From an uncultured Oscillospiraceae bacterium (GTDB lineage: Bacteria > Bacillota > Clostridia > Oscillospirales > Oscillospiraceae), in contig CAKTQV010000014.1 of the NCBI GenBank assembly GCA_934597255.1, positions 1-55,320 of the forward strand: DNA of 55,320 nucleotides, read 5' to 3'. Shown here piece after piece: positions 7,975 through 17,830 of the stretch (its first letter is position 1; the number at the start of each line of letters is the position of its first letter). Made by a program: the position numbers and the translations under genes. The notes beneath the pieces were generated by a model. That model saw only the letters and a program-made list of their open reading frames with translations. It was not told the DNA's origin and did no database searches.

Positions 7975-8625
7975 TCAATTCTTTTCTTTCCCGGTTTCCT
8001 TTTCCGCCGCCGGTTCAAAAAACGCCAGCAGCCCCAGAGCCGCGTTGAAGCCCGTGGCCGCGAACACGCTGAAGCGCTCGACCACGCCGAACCAGGCCGC
8101 CGGGACGAGCTTCATCCCCAGCGCGCCGACCAGCATCATCCCCAGCGCAATGCCCGCGCACACGCCGTACACGCGGCAGCCCCGGTCCTTTATGCCGGCC
8201 GCGAGGATGAGCGAGAGCGAAACGATGGACAGCGCCACGACCGCCGCCGTGACCAGAAGATGCATCCGGTCCGAAAAGGCCCCGGCATAGCCGCTGTCGC
8301 TGAGCGGAAACATGCGGAAGCCGACGGCCGACACCCACTCCATCGCGGCAAACAGCCCGACGCCCGTGCGCAGAAGCTTTGTTTTCCGCCCCTGCATGGC
8401 CGCGCACACCATCATCACGCACACCAGCTCGCACGCATTGTACAGGCTGCTCAGCCGGTTCCACAGCCACAGCGAGGGCGCGTTGGCCGCGCTCAGATCG
8501 CTCACCGCCTGCGCCATCCAGTCGTAGCCCTGATACGCCAGCGGCGAGAAGATCACCGCCGCCGCGTAGGACAGCAGGCTTACGACCCCCAGCAGCCCCA
8601 GCTTCTGGGGCAGCGTTCTTTTCAT
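7975..8625 (-). CDS. DUF998-like integral membrane protein
   Basis: A 216-residue protein with about six membrane helices and the pattern YDWMAQAVSDLSAANAP typical of DUF998 (Frag1/YwaF-like) proteins. Function is unknown. The ATG at 8625 overlaps the stop of the upstream TetR gene (ATGA), so the pair forms a tight unit: the regulator probably controls this membrane protein. Ends in a charged tail (EKETGKEKN). Confidence 0.8.
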   Translation of the reverse strand: MKRTLPQKLGLLGVVSLLSYAAAVIFSPLAYQGYDWMAQAVSDLSAANAPSLWLWNRLSSLYNACELVCVMMVCAAMQGRKTKLLRTGVGLFAAMEWVSAVGFRMFPLSDSGYAGAFSDRMHLLVTAAVVALSIVSLSLILAAGIKDRGCRVYGVCAGIALGMMLVGALGMKLVPAAWFGVVERFSVFAATGFNAALGLLAFFEPAAEKETGKEKN

Positions 8626-9260
8626 GCTTTTTCCTCCTTTTTGATGTGAAAGGTGCGATAGAAAAGCCGGACGTGCGCGTCCAGCTTTGCCAGGCACTCT
8701 TCCTCCCGCTCCGGCTGCCGGTCGCACACGCCGACGAGCGTGACGACCGGCGCCGCATACAGCAGCCCCAGCGCGTCCGCGTCCTCCTCCCGAAGCTCCC
8801 CCGCCCCCATCAGCCGCCGGAAAAGCGCGGCGTGATAGGCCGCCAGACGCTCCACGAACCGCCGGGAATACAGCGCCGCCAGCTCCGGCGAGCGGAACTG
8901 CTCCATGGTCATCATCCGCCGGAAGCGGCGGATGGTCTCGTCGTGCAGGGAATAGGCGAATATCTGCCGCACCTTCCCGGCCAGCGCGTCCTCCGTGATC
9001 GTGCAAAAAACGGGCAGATCCTTCGCCGCGTCCTGCACATGCACGTCGAGCCCGTCGGTGTAGCGCTCATACTGCGCGGCCGTTTCCTCCACGATCGCGT
9101 CAAAGATGGCCCGCTTGCCGGGAAAATGATTGTACAGCGAGGGCGCCTTGACACCCACCGCCGCCGCGATCTCGCCCACGCTGACCGCGTCGTATCCGTT
9201 TTCGGAAAACAGCTCCAGCGCCTTTTCCAGGATCCTCTGCCTTGTATCCTCCTGCCTCAT
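8622..9260 (-). CDS. TetR-family transcriptional regulator
   Basis: A 212-residue regulator with the usual TetR N-terminus: RILEKALELFSENGYDAVSV followed by the helix-turn-helix IAAAVGVKAPSLYNHFPGKR (about residues 29-48). The C-terminal ligand domain is not diagnostic. The ATG at 9260 is preceded by GGAGGGG. A consensus promoter and an imperfect palindrome lie directly upstream, so it very likely represses itself and the downstream membrane protein gene. Confidence 0.9.
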   Translation of the reverse strand: MRQEDTRQRILEKALELFSENGYDAVSVGEIAAAVGVKAPSLYNHFPGKRAIFDAIVEETAAQYERYTDGLDVHVQDAAKDLPVFCTITEDALAGKVRQIFAYSLHDETIRRFRRMMTMEQFRSPELAALYSRRFVERLAAYHAALFRRLMGAGELREEDADALGLLYAAPVVTLVGVCDRQPEREEECLAKLDAHVRLFYRTFHIKKEEKA

Positions 9261-9274
9261 GGCCCCTCCAAAAA

Positions 9275-9326
9275 CTAACTATCATTCGTTAGCCCGCATT
9301 GTAACGCCGCGCGTCCGTCCTGTCAA
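9275..9326 (-). promoter_or_regulatory. Promoter and putative TetR operator
   Basis: On the minus strand TTGACA (9321-9326) is followed after exactly 17 bases by TACAAT (9298-9303). Immediately downstream, 9275-9292 is an 18-bp imperfect palindrome with arms CTAAC/GTTAG. A repressor bound there would cover the transcription start. Confidence 0.75.
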
Positions 9327-9417
9327 GCCGGTTTTCACGTCCGCCGCAGCCGGAAGGGGCGCAAAGCCCGCCAGCCCTTGCGCACCAATGCTTTCCAGCT
9401 TTTCCATTAAATCTAAA

Positions 9418-9458
9418 AGAGCGCCCGATTATTTCTGTAGGAAATAATAAAGCGCTCT
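9418..9458. promoter_or_regulatory. Two-tier inverted repeat upstream of the XRE gene
   Basis: AGAGCGC (9418-9424) pairs with GCGCTCT (9452-9458); inside it ATTATTTC (9428-9435) pairs with GAAATAAT (9441-9448) around a TGTAG loop. A possible -10 TATACT lies at 9491-9496 before the XRE gene. It could be an operator for that regulator or a structured leader; it lacks the T-run of a terminator. Confidence 0.5.
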
Positions 9459-9520
9459 GATAGACTATTCCGTTTGCTCCCCGCGGAAAATATACTGTAG
9501 TCCACAGGGAGTTGAACCAC

Positions 9521-9856
9521 ATGACAAAAGAGGAAGTTACGGCTCTTGTCGGAGCCAATCTGCGCAAATACCGCGAGGCGAACAATCTCACACAGGACGA
9601 GCTTGCCGAGCAGGCGGGCATCAGCACCTCCTTTTACGCAAACATCGAGCGCGGCAAGAAGGGCATGAGCCTGCCCGTTCTGCGAAATCTCGCGGAAGCA
9701 TTGAAGATCAGCGCGGACTTTCTCCTTTTTGACAGCGCTCCCCGTTCCCGTCTCCAGAATATCAACGCCATGCTCAAAGATCAGCCGGAGCACGTTATCG
9801 CCGCCATGGAGCGGCTGATACGCGTGTGTCTCGACGAATTTACGGAAAGCCGGTGA
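9521..9856 (+). CDS. XRE-family helix-turn-helix regulator
   Basis: A 111-residue protein with an HTH_3 domain (LRKYREANNLTQDELAEQAG, then ISTSFYANIERGKKGMSLPVL, about residues 15-60) and a short C-terminal extension. The ATG at 9521 has GGGAG about nine bases upstream; the TTG at 9512 is too close to it. It heads a run of four plus-strand genes ending at a terminator at 11842-11871, so it may control the sigma factor that follows. Confidence 0.85.
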   Translation: MTKEEVTALVGANLRKYREANNLTQDELAEQAGISTSFYANIERGKKGMSLPVLRNLAEALKISADFLLFDSAPRSRLQNINAMLKDQPEHVIAAMERLIRVCLDEFTESR

Positions 9857-9908
9857 GTCCCCGCCGTCCGCGGGCCTGCCGGCAGCGGAAGGGAGCGGGA
9901 AAAAAGCG

Positions 9909-10409
9909 ATGTCTACAACGGATGACCAAAACACACAGATCGACAACCTGTTCCGGGAAATGCACGACAGCCTTTACGCCTACGCCGCGGCCGCGCTCAA
10001 AAACAGCGCGCTTGCGGAGGAAGCGGTGCAGGACGCCTTCGTGATCGCCTGCTGCAAGCCCGAAGCGCTTCTCTCCTCGCCCAACCCGCGAGGCTGGCTG
10101 GTAAAGACGCTGAAATATTCCATCTTTGCCATCCGAAAATCGCAGTCACAAATGAATCTTCTCCTTCTTTCCCTACGAACCGGCAGCCGGCGTCAGACAA
10201 CCGTCTCCGCATCTGAAGCAGGGTATATTGACCTGCTTTCTTTATGCCAGAATTGCCTCAACGACGACTTTGAGCTGTTCATGCGCGTGGCGCGCGACCA
10301 ATGCTCCATGCTGGAGGTTGCGGAGGAATTCGGCCTTTCCGTCGAGGCGTGCAAGAAGCGCGTCCAGCGCGCGAGAAAGAAAATTAAGAATTTTTTGGAC
10401 GAAATATAA
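9909..10409 (+). CDS. ECF-type RNA polymerase sigma factor
   Basis: A 166-residue sigma-70-family protein. Region 2 is visible in ALKNSALAEEAVQDAFVIAC with the following NPRGWLVKTLKYSIFAIRK (about residues 32-75), and region 4 in EVAEEFGLSVEACKKRVQRARKKIKNFL at the C-terminus. The start ATG is preceded by a purine-rich GGGAGCGGG. The next gene, 58 bases downstream, encodes a protein with a soluble N-terminus and one membrane helix, as expected of an anti-sigma factor. Confidence 0.85.
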   Translation: MSTTDDQNTQIDNLFREMHDSLYAYAAAALKNSALAEEAVQDAFVIACCKPEALLSSPNPRGWLVKTLKYSIFAIRKSQSQMNLLLLSLRTGSRRQTTVSASEAGYIDLLSLCQNCLNDDFELFMRVARDQCSMLEVAEEFGLSVEACKKRVQRARKKIKNFLDEI

Positions 10410-10467
10410 AATTTTTTGTCCCCAACAAGCGTTTTTTACACATATTGATGTGAAGGGGGTTTTCGGG

Positions 10468-11400
10468 ATGCCCGACAGCTCTGAAAATGAATCCATGTAC
10501 GGCACGGCCTTTGACGGTATGTCTACCGAGTCTCTGCAGGATATCCTGTACCGGGATTCGCTGACGGCCGATTCAGGTGACGCCGACATGGACACGATAC
10601 TTCACATCATGGAGGTGGTGGCCAGACGAGAGAAAGACAGTCCCAACAGCCACATTCCTGACGCGGACGCGGCGCTCGCTTCGTTTCACAAAAACTACGA
10701 GCCGCTGGCCCGCGGCGGTCGATCCCTTTACGAAACAGACGAACCCCTGGCTCAGAACACGTCCTCATCCCCGGACGACCCCTTCAAACGCAGTCAATCC
10801 CCGCGCCGAACCCGAAAACCGAAAAGATTCCGAAGGATCACTTCCATCGCTGCCGCTGTTTTTGTTGTAATTTTTATCGGCTCCGTCACCGCACAGGCGT
10901 TGGGGCTTAATTTATGGGGCGCCATTGCAAGATGGACTTCGGAAACCTTCGGCCTTTCTACCGACCGTATCGCAGCCCAGGAGAACCACCCGGAAGAACC
11001 GGTAGCAGAACAATTGGAGGAGCTGCATGATCTTTTGCAGCAATATGAGGTGGCAACGGCCCGTCTCCCGACCTACATCCCTGACAGGTACACAGAATTC
11101 GACACAACCGTGACTGAGAATCCCGGTTATACCGAGTTTACCTGTCTGATGAAAAGCGAGGAGACACCCACCCGTCTGCTTGTTCAATACCGGCTCCACC
11201 ACGACGCTCCCTATTCGCCTCTCTACGAAAAAGACGAGGCTTCTCCCGATGTTTACACACATAACGGGATCGATTTTTACATCCTGACGAACATGGATGC
11301 TTACTGCGCGGTCTGGTCGATCGGCCATTTAGAGGGCTTTATTTCCGGCGCGGCTTCCCGCGGGGAGCTGACTGTCATTCTGGATTCAATAGGAGAATAA
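10468..11400 (+). CDS. Putative anti-sigma factor with DUF4367-like extracytoplasmic domain
   Basis: The 310-residue protein has an acidic cytoplasmic N-terminus (about residues 1-105), a basic stretch (RRTRKPKRFRR), one membrane helix (about residues 122-143, IAAAVFVVIFIGSVTAQALG) and an external domain with LPTYIPDRYTEF, typical of DUF4367 anti-sigma-like proteins. Start ATG 10468 follows a GGGGG purine tract; the open frame extends upstream into the sigma gene but only as overlap. Its position after the ECF sigma gene supports sequestration of that sigma factor at the membrane. Confidence 0.7.
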   Translation: MPDSSENESMYGTAFDGMSTESLQDILYRDSLTADSGDADMDTILHIMEVVARREKDSPNSHIPDADAALASFHKNYEPLARGGRSLYETDEPLAQNTSSSPDDPFKRSQSPRRTRKPKRFRRITSIAAAVFVVIFIGSVTAQALGLNLWGAIARWTSETFGLSTDRIAAQENHPEEPVAEQLEELHDLLQQYEVATARLPTYIPDRYTEFDTTVTENPGYTEFTCLMKSEETPTRLLVQYRLHHDAPYSPLYEKDEASPDVYTHNGIDFYILTNMDAYCAVWSIGHLEGFISGAASRGELTVILDSIGE

Positions 11401-11404
11401 ACCC

Positions 11405-11836
11405 ATGCGAAGGAAAGCGTTTCGCGCGCTGGCGCTGCTGATGGTCTGCGCGCTGTTTCTCGGAAGCTTTGCTTTTGCCGCCGCCCCCTCGGTGATCGAG
11501 CCGCAGGCCAGCAACTACATCGCCAGCAAGACCGCCTACATCTACAAAAACGGCGGCGGCAGCATCAGCCTGTGCTTCGGCATCACCGCCACCGACTACA
11601 TGACCCTTCTCGGCACCACGCGGATCGAGCTTTACACCGCGGCCGGCCGGCTGATGAAGATCTACACGTCTTCCAGCTACGAAAACATGCTCGTCACAAA
11701 CCGGTACACCTATAGCAGTTATGTGACCTACCCCGGCGTCTCCGGCGAGTCGTATTACGCCGTGATGACGTTCTATGCCGGGAACAGCAAGGGCAGCGGC
11801 ACCAAGACCGTTACTACCGCGACCGTCACCGCCTGA
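11405..11836 (+). CDS. Small exported protein of unknown function
   Basis: A 143-residue protein with a clear Sec signal peptide (RRK, then ALALLMVCALFLGSFAFA, cleavage probably near residue 26). The mature part is rich in Ser, Thr, Tyr and Gly and looks all-beta (SISLCFGITATDYMTLLG; YAVMTFYAGNSKG). I do not recognise a named family. It begins four bases after the anti-sigma gene, so it belongs to the sigma operon and may be its main output. Confidence 0.75.
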   Translation: MRRKAFRALALLMVCALFLGSFAFAAAPSVIEPQASNYIASKTAYIYKNGGGSISLCFGITATDYMTLLGTTRIELYTAAGRLMKIYTSSSYENMLVTNRYTYSSYVTYPGVSGESYYAVMTFYAGNSKGSGTKTVTTATVTA

Positions 11837-11841
11837 AACCG

Positions 11842-11871
11842 AAAAGGCCAGCCCTCCCGGGCTGGTCTTTT
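11842..11871 (+). terminator. Terminator of the sigma-factor operon
   Basis: A GGCCAGCCC/GGGCTGGTC stem with a TCCC loop is followed by TTTTG and extended by A-T pairs. The next 200 bases (11872-12076) hold no gene that I can support. Confidence 0.85.
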
Positions 11872-12076
11872 GTTATAAAAGACGGATGCCCCCCGGCCCG
11901 GCCAAGTTTGAGGCGCTACGCCACATAAAGGCCAAGGAAATAAAAATCATCCAAGCCATGGCTGACAACTTGGCATTTTTACTTGCCATTTTGGGTGGAA
12001 AATATGCTCTAAAGCCTGCTTTTTGGCTTCCTGAACGGGAAATATTTTTCCTGCGCAAATGCCGTCATAGCAGCAA

Positions 12077-12121
12077 AAAACCCTTGATATTCCTAGAAAA
12101 ACCAGGTTTATCAAGGGTTTT
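12077..12121 (-). terminator. Terminator of tRNA-Arg
   Basis: AAAACCCTTGAT (12077-12088) pairs with ATCAAGGGTTTT (12110-12121) around a 21-base loop. On the minus strand it follows the tRNA by a few bases and ends in a run of six T. Confidence 0.8.
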
Positions 12122-12126
12122 CGTTT

Positions 12127-12203
<77 letters not shown>

Positions 12204-12224
12204 ATGAAATTTTCACGCCCTGCT

Positions 12225-12253
12225 ATTATAACAGCCGGCGCTTGGAATATCAA
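12225..12253 (-). promoter_or_regulatory. Promoter of tRNA-Arg
   Basis: On the minus strand TTGATA (12248-12253), 17 bases, TATAAT (12225-12230), about 20 bases before the tRNA 5' end. It overlaps the divergent promoter of the ApbE gene. Confidence 0.8.
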
Positions 12254-12270
12254 GTGCTTTGTGCTATACT
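12242..12270 (+). promoter_or_regulatory. Promoter of the apbE gene
   Basis: TTGGAA (12242-12247), 17 bases, TATACT (12265-12270), 35 bases before the start codon. It shares bases with the divergent tRNA promoter, so the two cannot be occupied together. Confidence 0.75.
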
Positions 12271-12304
12271 TCTTCGTATAAATCTCGATGCAGAGGAAAT
12301 TTTT

Positions 12305-13333
12305 ATGAAAACGGCCCGACTTATCGCCCTTGTCACGGCGCTTCTGCTTCTTCTGAGCGGATGCGCCGCCGGCCCGGAAACCGAAAAAACGCAGCGCCAG
12401 CTCTACGCCATGGATACCGTCATGCTTCTGACCGCCTACGGCCGGACGGCGGACGCCGCGCTGGACGCCGCAGAGGCGCGCATCTGCGAGCTGGAGGCCG
12501 ATCTTGACCCGGAGCGCGACGGCTCGAGCGTCCGCGAGGTCAACGAGCATGCCGGCGAATGGGTCCGCGTTTCCGCGGACTGCCTGTCCATAGCGGAGAC
12601 GGCCAACGAGATCGCCGCGCAGAGCGGCGGCGCGCTGGCCCCGCAGCTGTACGGGCTGGTCGGCCTGTGGGGCTTCACCAGCGGCGAATACCGTGTGCCG
12701 GAGCAAAGCGAGATCGACGCCCAGCTGGCCGCGATCGACGGCTTCCGGCTGGAGACCGACGCGGCCAACAGCGCGCTGCGCATCCCGGCGGGAACGACCA
12801 TCGCCTTCGGCGCCGTCGCCAAGGGCTACGCGGCCGAGGCCGCGCTGGACGCCATGGCGGACGCCGGCTGCACGACGGCGATCCTGTCGCTCGGCGGGAA
12901 CGTGCAGACGCTTGGCGCGCGCAAGCCCGACAACAGCCGCTGGAGCGTGGCCATCATGGACCCGAACGACAGCGGCGCCTATGTCGCCACGCTGAGCGTC
13001 GGCGAATGCGCCGTCGTCACCTCCGGCGATTACCAGCGCTATTTCATGCGCGACGGCGTTCGCTACAGCCACATTCTCGATCCCCGGACCGGCCGCCCGG
13101 CCGAAAACGGGCTGCGCTCCGTGACGGTCGTGTGCGGCAGCGGCGCGCGCGCCGACGCGCTGTCCACCGCGATGTTCGTGCTCGGCGAGCAGGGCGCGCT
13201 CGACAGCTGGCGGCAGTACGGCGGCTTCGAGCTCGTCCTCGTCACGCAGGACGGCCGCATCGTTGCGACGGAGGGTCTGCGGGGCTCTCTGACGGAGGGC
13301 AGCGATGAATATACTTACGAATATGCAAAATAG
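12305..13333 (+). CDS. apbE: FAD:protein FMN transferase (ApbE), lipoprotein
   Basis: A 342-residue lipoprotein: signal peptide with lipobox LLSGC (Cys19), then the ApbE fold with YAMDTVM, GAVAKGYAAEAAL, LSLGGNVQTLG and the HILDPRTGRPA motif. ApbE transfers FMN from FAD to Thr/Ser of exported flavoproteins such as RnfG, NqrC or FMN-bind domains. ATG 12305 is chosen because GAGGAAA precedes it and the signal peptide begins there; an in-frame ATG at 12242 lies in the promoter. No FMN-bind acceptor is encoded in this window, including the two fumarate-reductase-like flavoproteins, so its targets are elsewhere. Confidence 0.9.
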   Translation: MKTARLIALVTALLLLLSGCAAGPETEKTQRQLYAMDTVMLLTAYGRTADAALDAAEARICELEADLDPERDGSSVREVNEHAGEWVRVSADCLSIAETANEIAAQSGGALAPQLYGLVGLWGFTSGEYRVPEQSEIDAQLAAIDGFRLETDAANSALRIPAGTTIAFGAVAKGYAAEAALDAMADAGCTTAILSLGGNVQTLGARKPDNSRWSVAIMDPNDSGAYVATLSVGECAVVTSGDYQRYFMRDGVRYSHILDPRTGRPAENGLRSVTVVCGSGARADALSTAMFVLGEQGALDSWRQYGGFELVLVTQDGRIVATEGLRGSLTEGSDEYTYEYAK

Positions 13334-13367
13334 CCGCGGAATATAAATGTATTTTTGGTGGAAGAAT

Positions 13368-14228
13368 ATGAATTGCAATCTCTGTCCGCGAAGCTGCGGC
13401 GCCGCGCGCGGCGCCGCAGCCGGATACTGCGCCATGCCCTGGGAGCCGGTCGTTGCCCGGGCCGCCCGCCACGATTGGGAGGAGCCGTGCATCAGCGGGA
13501 CACGCGGCGCGGGCGCCGTATTTTTTTCCGGGTGCAATCTGCGCTGCGTATATTGCCAGAATTACGACATCAGCACGCTCCGCCGCGGAACGCCGCTTTC
13601 CGTGGACGGACTGCGAGCCCTGTTTGCCCGCTTGGAGGCCGAGGGCGTGCACAATCTCGACCTCGTCACACCGACGCATTTCGCGCTCGCCATCCGCGAG
13701 GCGCTCGACCCGCAGCCGGGCATCCCGGTGATCTGGAACAGCGGCGGCTATGACAAGCCGCTGACGCTGCGGCTGCTCGAGGGAAAAATACAGATATACA
13801 TGCCGGATATGAAGTATTCCGACGGCGCGCTGGCCGCGGCGCTTTCCGGCGCGCCGGACTATCCCGAAACGGCGCGCGCCGCCATCCGCGAGATGTTCCG
13901 CCAGGTCGGCCCCTGCGTTTTTGACGGGGAGGGGCTTATGCGCTCCGGCGTGCTCATCCGCCATCTCGTCCTGCCGGGCGAGCTGGACAACACCTTCGGC
14001 GTGCTCGACTGGATCGCGGACGCCTTCCGCCCCGGCGACGTGATGGTCAGTCTCATGAGCCAGTACACTCCCAACGGACACGGCGGCCCCGACCGGCGTC
14101 TGACGCCGGAGGAATACGGCCGCGCCGTCGACTACATGCGCGCGCTCGGCATACTCGACGGCTACACCCAGGAGCCGGACAGCGCCGACAGCGCCTATAC
14201 TCCGGATTTCGACGGAACGGGTCTTTGA
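13368..14228 (+). CDS. Radical SAM protein (PflA/PflX-like)
   Basis: A 286-residue radical SAM enzyme with the cluster motif CNLRCVYC (Cys56, Cys60, Cys63) and an additional N-terminal cysteine set (NCNLCPRSC, then C21) typical of the PflX-like branch. The substrate is unknown; no glycyl-radical enzyme gene lies nearby. ATG 13368 is preceded by GGTGGAAG; an in-frame ATG at 13347 lacks a ribosome site. It follows apbE by 34 bases and is probably cotranscribed with it. Confidence 0.85.
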   Translation: MNCNLCPRSCGAARGAAAGYCAMPWEPVVARAARHDWEEPCISGTRGAGAVFFSGCNLRCVYCQNYDISTLRRGTPLSVDGLRALFARLEAEGVHNLDLVTPTHFALAIREALDPQPGIPVIWNSGGYDKPLTLRLLEGKIQIYMPDMKYSDGALAAALSGAPDYPETARAAIREMFRQVGPCVFDGEGLMRSGVLIRHLVLPGELDNTFGVLDWIADAFRPGDVMVSLMSQYTPNGHGGPDRRLTPEEYGRAVDYMRALGILDGYTQEPDSADSAYTPDFDGTGL

Positions 14229-14248
14229 CCGACTTTCCGCGAAGGGAC

Positions 14249-14276
14249 TTGACAAACCGCGCTTTCATGGTACAAT
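14249..14276 (+). promoter_or_regulatory. Promoter of the metK operon
   Basis: TTGACA (14249-14254), 16 bases, TACAAT (14271-14276), placing the transcription start just before the SAM-I riboswitch. Confidence 0.85.
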
Positions 14277-14294
14277 GGGCGCTGAACTGAATAG

Positions 14295-14443
14295 CCTTAT
14301 CGAGAGTGGTGGAGGGACCGGCCCTGTGAAGCCCGGCAACCTGCGAAAAAACGCGCAAGGTGCCAAATCCGGCGGTGAAAATCGGAAGATAAGGAAATAT
14401 ATCCGTATTTCTTATGCCTGCCGATCCACCGGCAGGCTTTTTT
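14295..14443 (+). promoter_or_regulatory. SAM-I (S-box) riboswitch with terminator
   Basis: The aptamer spans about 14295-14394: P1 is CCTTATC pairing with GATAAGG, and the hallmark segments GAGAGTGGTGGAGGGA, GAAGCCCGGCAACC and GGTGCCAAATCC are present in order. An expression platform follows: GCCTGCCG (14416-14423) pairs with CGGCAGGC (14430-14437), then six T. High SAM should favour this terminator and switch off metK, the PfkB kinase and ahcY. Confidence 0.95.
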
Positions 14444-14472
14444 CATGTATTTTTTACGAAGGAGTTTTCAAT

Positions 14473-15656
<1,184 letters not shown>

Positions 15657-15660
<4 letters not shown>

Positions 15661-16586
15661 AGATCGCCGCCGTCGGCGCCGTGTTCATGGACTGCATGGG
15701 CCGGCCCTCCACGGAGCATTTCGACCCACGCGGCCGCAACGTCGGCACGGTGGAATTTATCCACGGCGGCGTCGGCCGCAACATCGCCGAGGACCTGCTG
15801 CACGCGGGCGCGGAGGTCGCATTTCTTTCGAGCGTCGATTCCGGGCCGCTCGGCGAGGCGGTTCTGAGCCACCTGCGCGCCATCGGCATGGACGTCTCCT
15901 GCGTGGCCGTCGGCCCCGGCGGGATGGGCGTGTGGCTGGTCGTCATGGATCAAAACGGCGACCTGGCCGCCTCCATCAGCCAGCAGCTCGATTTTTCGCT
16001 CATGGAGCGCATGATCGACGAACGGGGCGAAGCCTTCATCGACGGCTGCGACGCCGTAGCGCTCGAATGCGACACGAGCGAGCATGTTTTCCGCCGCACC
16101 TGCGATCTGGCGGTGCGTTGCTCCAAACCGCTGTACGCGGCCACGAGCAATATGGAGATTCTGCTGAAAAATCTCGAATACCTCAGCGGCATGGAGGCGT
16201 TCGTCTGCAACGAGATCGAGGCCGGCCGCCTGCTGGCCGGAGATTATGTAAACCTATCCAACGAGGAGCTGCTGGACGTGCTCCGGCAGAAGGCCGAGCC
16301 GCTCGGCCTGCATTCGATCGTTGTAACGACCGGCGCGAAGGGCGCCGTCTGGTACGACTGCGACGAACGCCGCGGCGGCTTCCGCGCGCCGTTCGCCGCC
16401 GATGTGCGCGACACCAGCGGCGCGGGCGACAGCTTTTTCGCCGGCTTCGTTTTCGCGCGCACGCGCGGCTATTCCATGGAAGCGGCCGTGGACATCGGCT
16501 CGCTTTTCGCCGCGCGGACCATTGAGCACGTAGGCCCCGTGCGTCCCGATCTGGGTCAATTCATTCTGGAGGGTTCAGCCGTATGA
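15657..16586 (+). CDS. PfkB-family carbohydrate/nucleoside kinase
   Basis: A 309-residue ribokinase-like enzyme with FIHGGVGRNIAEDL near the N-terminus and the catalytic DTSGAGDSFFAGF motif near residue 250. Its place between metK and ahcY, with four-base overlaps on both sides, suggests it phosphorylates adenosine released by AhcY and so pulls S-adenosylhomocysteine hydrolysis forward. The role is from context; the sequence alone fits any PfkB sugar or nucleoside kinase. Confidence 0.85.
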
Positions 16587-17818
16587 GCACGATCCGAGAC
16601 CTTTCGCTCGCCCCCGCGGGCGAGAAAAAAATCGCCTGGGTGGAGCGCAATATGCCCCTCTGCCGCGCCATCGGCAAACAGTTTGAGCGCGAAAAGCCCT
16701 TCGCGGGGCTGCGCGTCGCGCTTTCGGTGCATCTGGAGGCCAAAACGGCCTATCTGTGCCGCGTTCTTGCGCGCGGCGGCGCCGAAATGCACATCACCGG
16801 CTCCAATCCCCTGTCCACGCAGGACGACGTGGCGGCGGCGCTCGTCTCCGGCGGGCTGGAGGTCCACGCGGTGCATGGCTGCACCATGGCCGAGTATGAG
16901 GAGAATCTGGAAAAGGTCCTGGCCGTGGGGCCGAACATCATCGTGGACGACGGCGGCGATCTCGTGCATCTGATGCACACGAAATACGCCCATCTTCTCC
17001 CGGGCGTCCTCGGCTCGTGCGAGGAAACGACCACCGGCATCCACCGCCTGCGCCAGATGGCGCGCGCCGGCACGCTCCGCTTCCCCGCCGTCATGGTCAA
17101 CGACGCCGACTGCAAGCATCTGTTTGACAACCGCTACGGCACCGGCCAGAGCGTCTGGGACGGCATCATGCGCAGCACGAATCTCATCGTCGCCGGCAAG
17201 GACGTCGTGGTGGCCGGCTACGGCTGGTGCGGCAAGGGCGTGGCCATGCGCGCCAAGGGACTGGGCGCGCGCGTCATCGTCACAGAGACCGATCCCGTCC
17301 GCGCCATCGAGGCCGTTATGGACGGCTTCCGCGTGATGCCCATGGCCGAGGCCGCGCGGCTCGGCGACATTTTCTGCACCGTCACCGGCGACACGGATGT
17401 GATCACGACGGAGCATTTCCCGCTGCTCAAGGACGGCGCCATTCTCACGAACGCCGGCCATTTCGACGTGGAGGTCGCCGTGGCGAAGCTGCGGGCGATG
17501 GCCGTGGAGGAATACGAGGCCCGCCAGAACATCACGGGCTACGTTCTGCCGAACGGCCGGACCGTGTTCGTCATCGCGGAGGGCCGGCTCGTCAATCTCG
17601 CCTCCGGCGACGGCCACCCCGCCGAGATCATGGATATGTCCTTCGCCATCCAGGCGCTTTCGGCGCGCTATCTGGCGGAAAACGCCGCCTCGCTCGCCCC
17701 GGAGCCGATCCCCGTGCCCCGTGCGATCGACGAGACCGTGGCCCGCATGAAGCTCGACAGCCTCGGCGTCGCCATCGACACGCTCACGTCCGAGCAGCGT
17801 GATTACCTGGGCCTGTAA
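16583..17818 (+). CDS. ahcY: Adenosylhomocysteinase
   Basis: A 411-residue S-adenosylhomocysteine hydrolase, giving adenosine and homocysteine with bound NAD. Landmarks are SNPLSTQDDVAAAL, DDGGDLVHLMH, SCEETTTGIHRL, the Rossmann motif GYGWCGKGVAMRAKGLGA and TNAGHFDVEV. It lacks the roughly 40-residue insertion of many proteobacterial and plant forms, as in other short bacterial/archaeal types. Last gene of the riboswitch operon; a strong terminator hairpin follows 13 bases after its stop. Confidence 0.97.
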   Translation: MSTIRDLSLAPAGEKKIAWVERNMPLCRAIGKQFEREKPFAGLRVALSVHLEAKTAYLCRVLARGGAEMHITGSNPLSTQDDVAAALVSGGLEVHAVHGCTMAEYEENLEKVLAVGPNIIVDDGGDLVHLMHTKYAHLLPGVLGSCEETTTGIHRLRQMARAGTLRFPAVMVNDADCKHLFDNRYGTGQSVWDGIMRSTNLIVAGKDVVVAGYGWCGKGVAMRAKGLGARVIVTETDPVRAIEAVMDGFRVMPMAEAARLGDIFCTVTGDTDVITTEHFPLLKDGAILTNAGHFDVEVAVAKLRAMAVEEYEARQNITGYVLPNGRTVFVIAEGRLVNLASGDGHPAEIMDMSFAIQALSARYLAENAASLAPEPIPVPRAIDETVARMKLDSLGVAIDTLTSEQRDYLGL

Positions 17819-17830
17819 ACCGCATAGATC

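Noticed and set aside
15957..16210. Many long antisense frames over metK, ahcY, cysK and others
   Set aside because: They mirror the codon pattern of high-GC genes, lack ribosome sites and show no recognisable domain.
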